Of a stretch of 64,000 nucleotides of DNA, positions 60,352 to 64,000 are shown in pieces. The notes under the pieces are model-generated. The model was not told the DNA's origin. It saw nothing but the letters and a program-made list of their open reading frames with translations, and did no database searches. How positions within the stretch are numbered: position 1 is the stretch's first letter; each line of letters starts with the position of its first letter. Made by a program: the position numbers and the translations under genes. Origin of the DNA: Ascidia mentula (lineage: Eukaryota > Chordata > Ascidiacea > Phlebobranchia > Ascidiidae); contig OX387204.1 of the NCBI GenBank assembly GCA_947561715.1, positions 16,559,001-16,623,000 of the forward strand, given 5' to 3'.

Positions 60352-63300
60352 CTGAGCAAACAGACCTTTGTGAACTACGGCAGTAAATCAACTTGTGCTT
60401 CAAGGGCAAGTCGAAAACAGGCAAAAATTTCGAAGCTCTATGCCAAAGAATACTACCGGCAACATAATCGCCCTGGAAGGTTTTTATGCAATAGTGCTCT
60501 GTGCAAATTTAAACCTTGTCTGCCCCTGTTGTAAATCATGCCTTGTTAAAGGGCCGAACCTGATCCCTAAGTTAAAATTGAGTTGCAAAGTGCCAAATGA
60601 AAGATATTTCCTGGTAATGAATTGCACGTTTGACACAACCAATATTTGCATAGGACCGCGTTGCACAAAACAAAGCTCTCGAATAGCGTGAAGTGTACGA
60701 CGAACAGAAGTAATGAGACTCTGCGGTTGGAACAGGTTGAAGTGATAAAATATAAATCAGTCTGTAGAGAGAATTGTTCAAAGAATGCAGGAAGAAAACT
60801 CATATAAAACTTTAAGACTAACAGTAAAGCCCATGTAACGCCTGAATTTCACATTGAGAATGATTATAGTTACGATCGAAACGTCTTAAAAATGAATTTC
60901 TGCTTTACTGTTTGTTTTGAAGACAATGACAACTTTTTTTTTATTGATAAAATTATTCAGTACGTATTGCCACTCACGTTTATCGTCTCTTTTCCATCAA
61001 AAGTTCACATAAACGCAATTAGTGATGTCGTATACACTCAATGTTTCCAAATCAACAAAAAATCTCGAAATGCCAAGGATTAAAACCAGTGCAACTCTAA
61101 GCAAAAATTCCTGCGTTTATTTTAAAGCAGCACCTCATTTCAACAAAAGACATACAATCCTGATCGACTTGATACGAACGGAGGCTTGAAACTCAATGGG
61201 GAATCTTTAAACGTGATTTGAGAGATTGAATTCTACGGAAGACTGTCACATTAATGCTGGCATATCGATTTGCAACAAGGTATGACGCGGCATGCTGCTG
61301 GCTGTTGGCGACAAATAAAACTAATGGCGTTATAAAATGACTAACGGAAAGGTATAAAATGGCACGAACATTACAAAGAAATATGTCAGTTTTGTTAGGT
61401 AACTGCGGCATTTATTTCATGAGACAATTTAATTGTTATTACATTTTCTGAATCCTCGCTTAAAAAGTAAATCTTACCTCTAGAAACAAACTGTTGTGGA
61501 GTAATTTAAGAATTTAGTAAACGCCGGAGTGGTTTTGTGCCGTTGACTAAATTGGAATTTATCTCCGCGGACGAAATATTCCAGTCGATTTTGCCCGAGG
61601 CATGACACGAATTTTAATGTCCTTGCCAAGTATGCGAATATTTTTAAGATTCAAAAATACCAAACCTGCATTTAAACACAAACGGGACACGGCTACAAAT
61701 TTGTCGGCTAAATGCCAAGAGTAATGTGAATTCAAAACTGTTTAAAGACAAAAGTCGTCAAAACGATACCATTGAATTTAATAACGCACAGTGAATTGTT
61801 ATAAAACTTACTTTTCGGAGAAATGTGGAGCAGGTGAACTGACAGCCAGCACAGTGATAGCAAGTTGGCCTAAATAAATCTCACTAATTGGTCTAAAAAA
61901 TACTGCAAAAGAATAAAATGCATGTTATTATTCATTAAATAATTTATATAATCCCATTATGTGGTTTCAAAGTAAAGCAAACCCACTGTGAAAAGGATAG
62001 GATGGAAGCCCACCTGGGCTGATGTTAGACTCAGTCTTGCAACGCTCAATTCGAGCTAATTTTGAGCGGAGTACCGCTTTCCAGTAATAAAACCTGACAA
62101 GTAAAATTGGACTATAGTTCAATATACGGGACTTGGCAACCAAGGCCTTTTGTCCTGTCGCTTTTTATAACACGACCTCACGGAAACGACCTCACGGAAG
62201 AAATACGGTCGTAAGAAACCTCACGGTTTCACAACAGCATAGCTCTGACCTGATCTATACAAACAAAAGAATCTCAACTTTAATGAAACCGCTCTATTGA
62301 AATCAGTCGAAAGTCAATAGGGTAAAAATATAGGAAACCCAAACTCGGTTTGATTCCAATCTTTGAGGTCTTTTAACACGTGGCAGAAAATTTGTAGGCG
62401 AGTATATTCCGTTTCTTGAAACAACAAGTGCCCTGATCACTTTTCATAAACTCATCATAACAAGTAAGATAAAGTCCACTGAATTCCCTAATGCTCGAAG
62501 CCATGTTATCGTTTACCCTGTATGCCACATAATTGTTGTTGTACCCACACGACAAAGCGCACAAGTAAATCCAGAAAATTGCGTTGTCATTTTGTCACGA
62601 GGAGGCAACGCAAAGACCAATGCGAGACAAAAAACACATCGGTGGTGACTTTCATTCTTGTCACCAGGCAAAGTGAGACGTAAGCCTAACTGACACAAAT
62701 CCTGCATGCTGGGAATTACTAAAAAGGTCAATTTCGACCCGACCGAAGGCTACGTACAATTAGTTACTGAATGTATAAGAGGTCGATAATTGGTTTGTTC
62801 TTTTTCGTATTTTTTCAGGCCACGAAATTATGAAGTGGAAAACATTAAGCACTAAAGAATTTTACTTTGCAAAAAATTTTACGTTTATTTTTTTGTTTGC
62901 TTGCGAAACTTTTCTTAAATTTAGTTCAATGAAACGTATCTTGCTTGTCAGAATCAGCTTTCTTGTAAAGGGTTTTAGACAAAAAAAATCTTAATCGGCA
63001 ATATAGCCTACATTTCAACAAATTCATTCTCGGACTATTGTGCGTATTTTTACAAATCAAAACTAAGGTCATAAATAGATAACATCAGGCCCCTTTTCTG
63101 GCAGCCGCCATAACATTCCCGAATCACCGCGGCCGAGCCAGGCACCACAAGCCACAAATATTCACACCTAATTCTTCTGAGGGAAAGCCGCAGATCCGGA
63201 ACATGCGAAAAACAAGTAATTACAAGATGCAGGGCGGAATTCAGAGGTTCAACGCAGTTCAAATGGCAAATTGAGCGCAAGGTTTATTAAAAATTTACGA

Positions 63301-63678
63301 GGGAAAGACAACTCCTTGTGACGTACGATGAAACATGTTACACGTATAGCGGTTGCATGTTCCTGGAAATAAACTAGAGAAGAGTTTCTAAGCTTCTTCC
63401 TTCTGCAACTGTTTTAAAAGATAAATTTCTATTCGAAACATTGATGGTTCTTCTTCACGTTCATGATAAGAAAACAGCAAACCTCATAAAGCAAACTCGT
63501 TTTGTGGCCAGAAACCTTCAGAAACCCAAAATGGGGCCGCGTATAGTAGTTAAAGAAGCTCTGACTCAGATGTCGGCTTATCCAATAACAAACATATTTC
63601 TCTACGTACATTTGCCACAAGTTTGCGTCGCTGACTGAAAATGGTTGATTATGTCGCCATTCGCGCCAAAGCTTTTAC
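60352..63678. other. No gene resolved
   Basis: Several short frames exist on both strands (for example near 62600 and 63560 on the minus strand) but none has consistent borders with a recognisable peptide. Direct repeats of GACCTCACGGAA lie near 62170-62195. Confidence 0.35.
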
Positions 63679-63873
63679 CGTCATAAAACATGTCAATGGT
63701 TTCATTGTTTTAATGTTGGGTTGTTGATACGGAACCAATTTAATGTTTCCGTCTTTTGCCTTATATTTGTAACAAATGCCAGTGAAGCATAAACCGTAGG
63801 TCGGCAAATTACTAGCAGTAAAAAAACATATTTTACGGGGACGTGAGTTTATGATATCAGGTTGCACCACAAG
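63679..63873 (-). CDS. Probable exon of an unidentified gene cut by the window edge
   Basis: 195 bp between the acceptor TTTCCTATAG and the donor ACG|GTAAAA, phase 0 to 0, 65 residues. It reads LVVQPDIINSRPRKICFFTA, then NLPTYGLCFTGICYKY and KDGNIKLVPYQQPNIKTMKP. Cys-containing and moderately hydrophobic, with no motif I recognise. Upstream exons would lie beyond 64000. Confidence 0.4.
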
Positions 63874-64000
63874 CTATAGGAAAACAACATCGGGATGGAA
63901 TCCCACACTAGAAAATCTTTCCACTGGGGCAGGTTTCGGGTTATGCACAAAACATATCCGAAACAAACAAGTCATTCAGACGTCAATTAGAAGGAAATGC

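Overview
The window is eukaryotic. Coding information lies in short exons with GT..AG introns of roughly 60 bp to several kb, in an AT-rich background. The gene content (HAUS4, a family B1 hormone GPCR, DD3-3-like proteins, LamG/mucin surface proteins) and small hAT-type MITEs fit an invertebrate deuterostome. A compact ascidian genome such as Ciona is my best guess, but that is inference, not a database match. All exon models were built by hand from splice signals, reading-frame phase and paralogue comparison.

Layout. (1) 0.3-15.5 kb, plus strand: a tandem cluster of small type I membrane proteins. Two full paralogues (2346-4234 and 10012-14421) share one plan: signal peptide, concanavalin-A-like LamG domain, Thr/Ser/Pro-rich mucin stalk, one membrane helix and a short tail. 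Between them is a mini version with only signal, Ser/Thr stalk and helix (6513-7545). Upstream is another Ser/Thr-repeat exon with a 75-bp repeat. Both full genes are followed by a second copy of their membrane-helix exon, in matching splice phase, which could serve as an alternative last exon. (2) 15.9-18.5 kb, minus strand: a complete nine-exon gene for HAUS4, a subunit of the augmin complex, convergent with the LamG cluster. (3) 20.8-21.5 kb, plus strand: a probable small two-exon gene of unknown function.

(4) 22.3-38.8 kb: two DD3-3-like genes head to head, sharing a ~1-kb intergenic region. The minus-strand copy (16 exons, 759 aa) carries a C-terminal extension and a membrane helix. The plus-strand copy (14 exons, 672 aa) lacks these and should be secreted. 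(5) 40.0-51.9 kb, minus strand: a ten-exon family B1 (secretin/glucagon/PTH-type) GPCR. (6) 52.8-60.4 kb, minus strand: scattered exons of at least one unrecognised membrane protein. (7) 63.7-63.9 kb, minus strand: one exon of a gene cut by the window edge.

Mobile DNA is modest. Two hAT-like MITEs have perfect 8-bp target-site duplications, a third is degenerate, and there is one foldback element, several tRNA-derived SINE-like stretches and a repeat shared by two introns of one DD3-3 gene. I saw no CRISPR, operon, phage or retroviral structure. The most interesting biology is the LamG/mucin cluster with duplicated membrane-anchor exons, and the secreted/membrane-bound pair of DD3-3 proteins.
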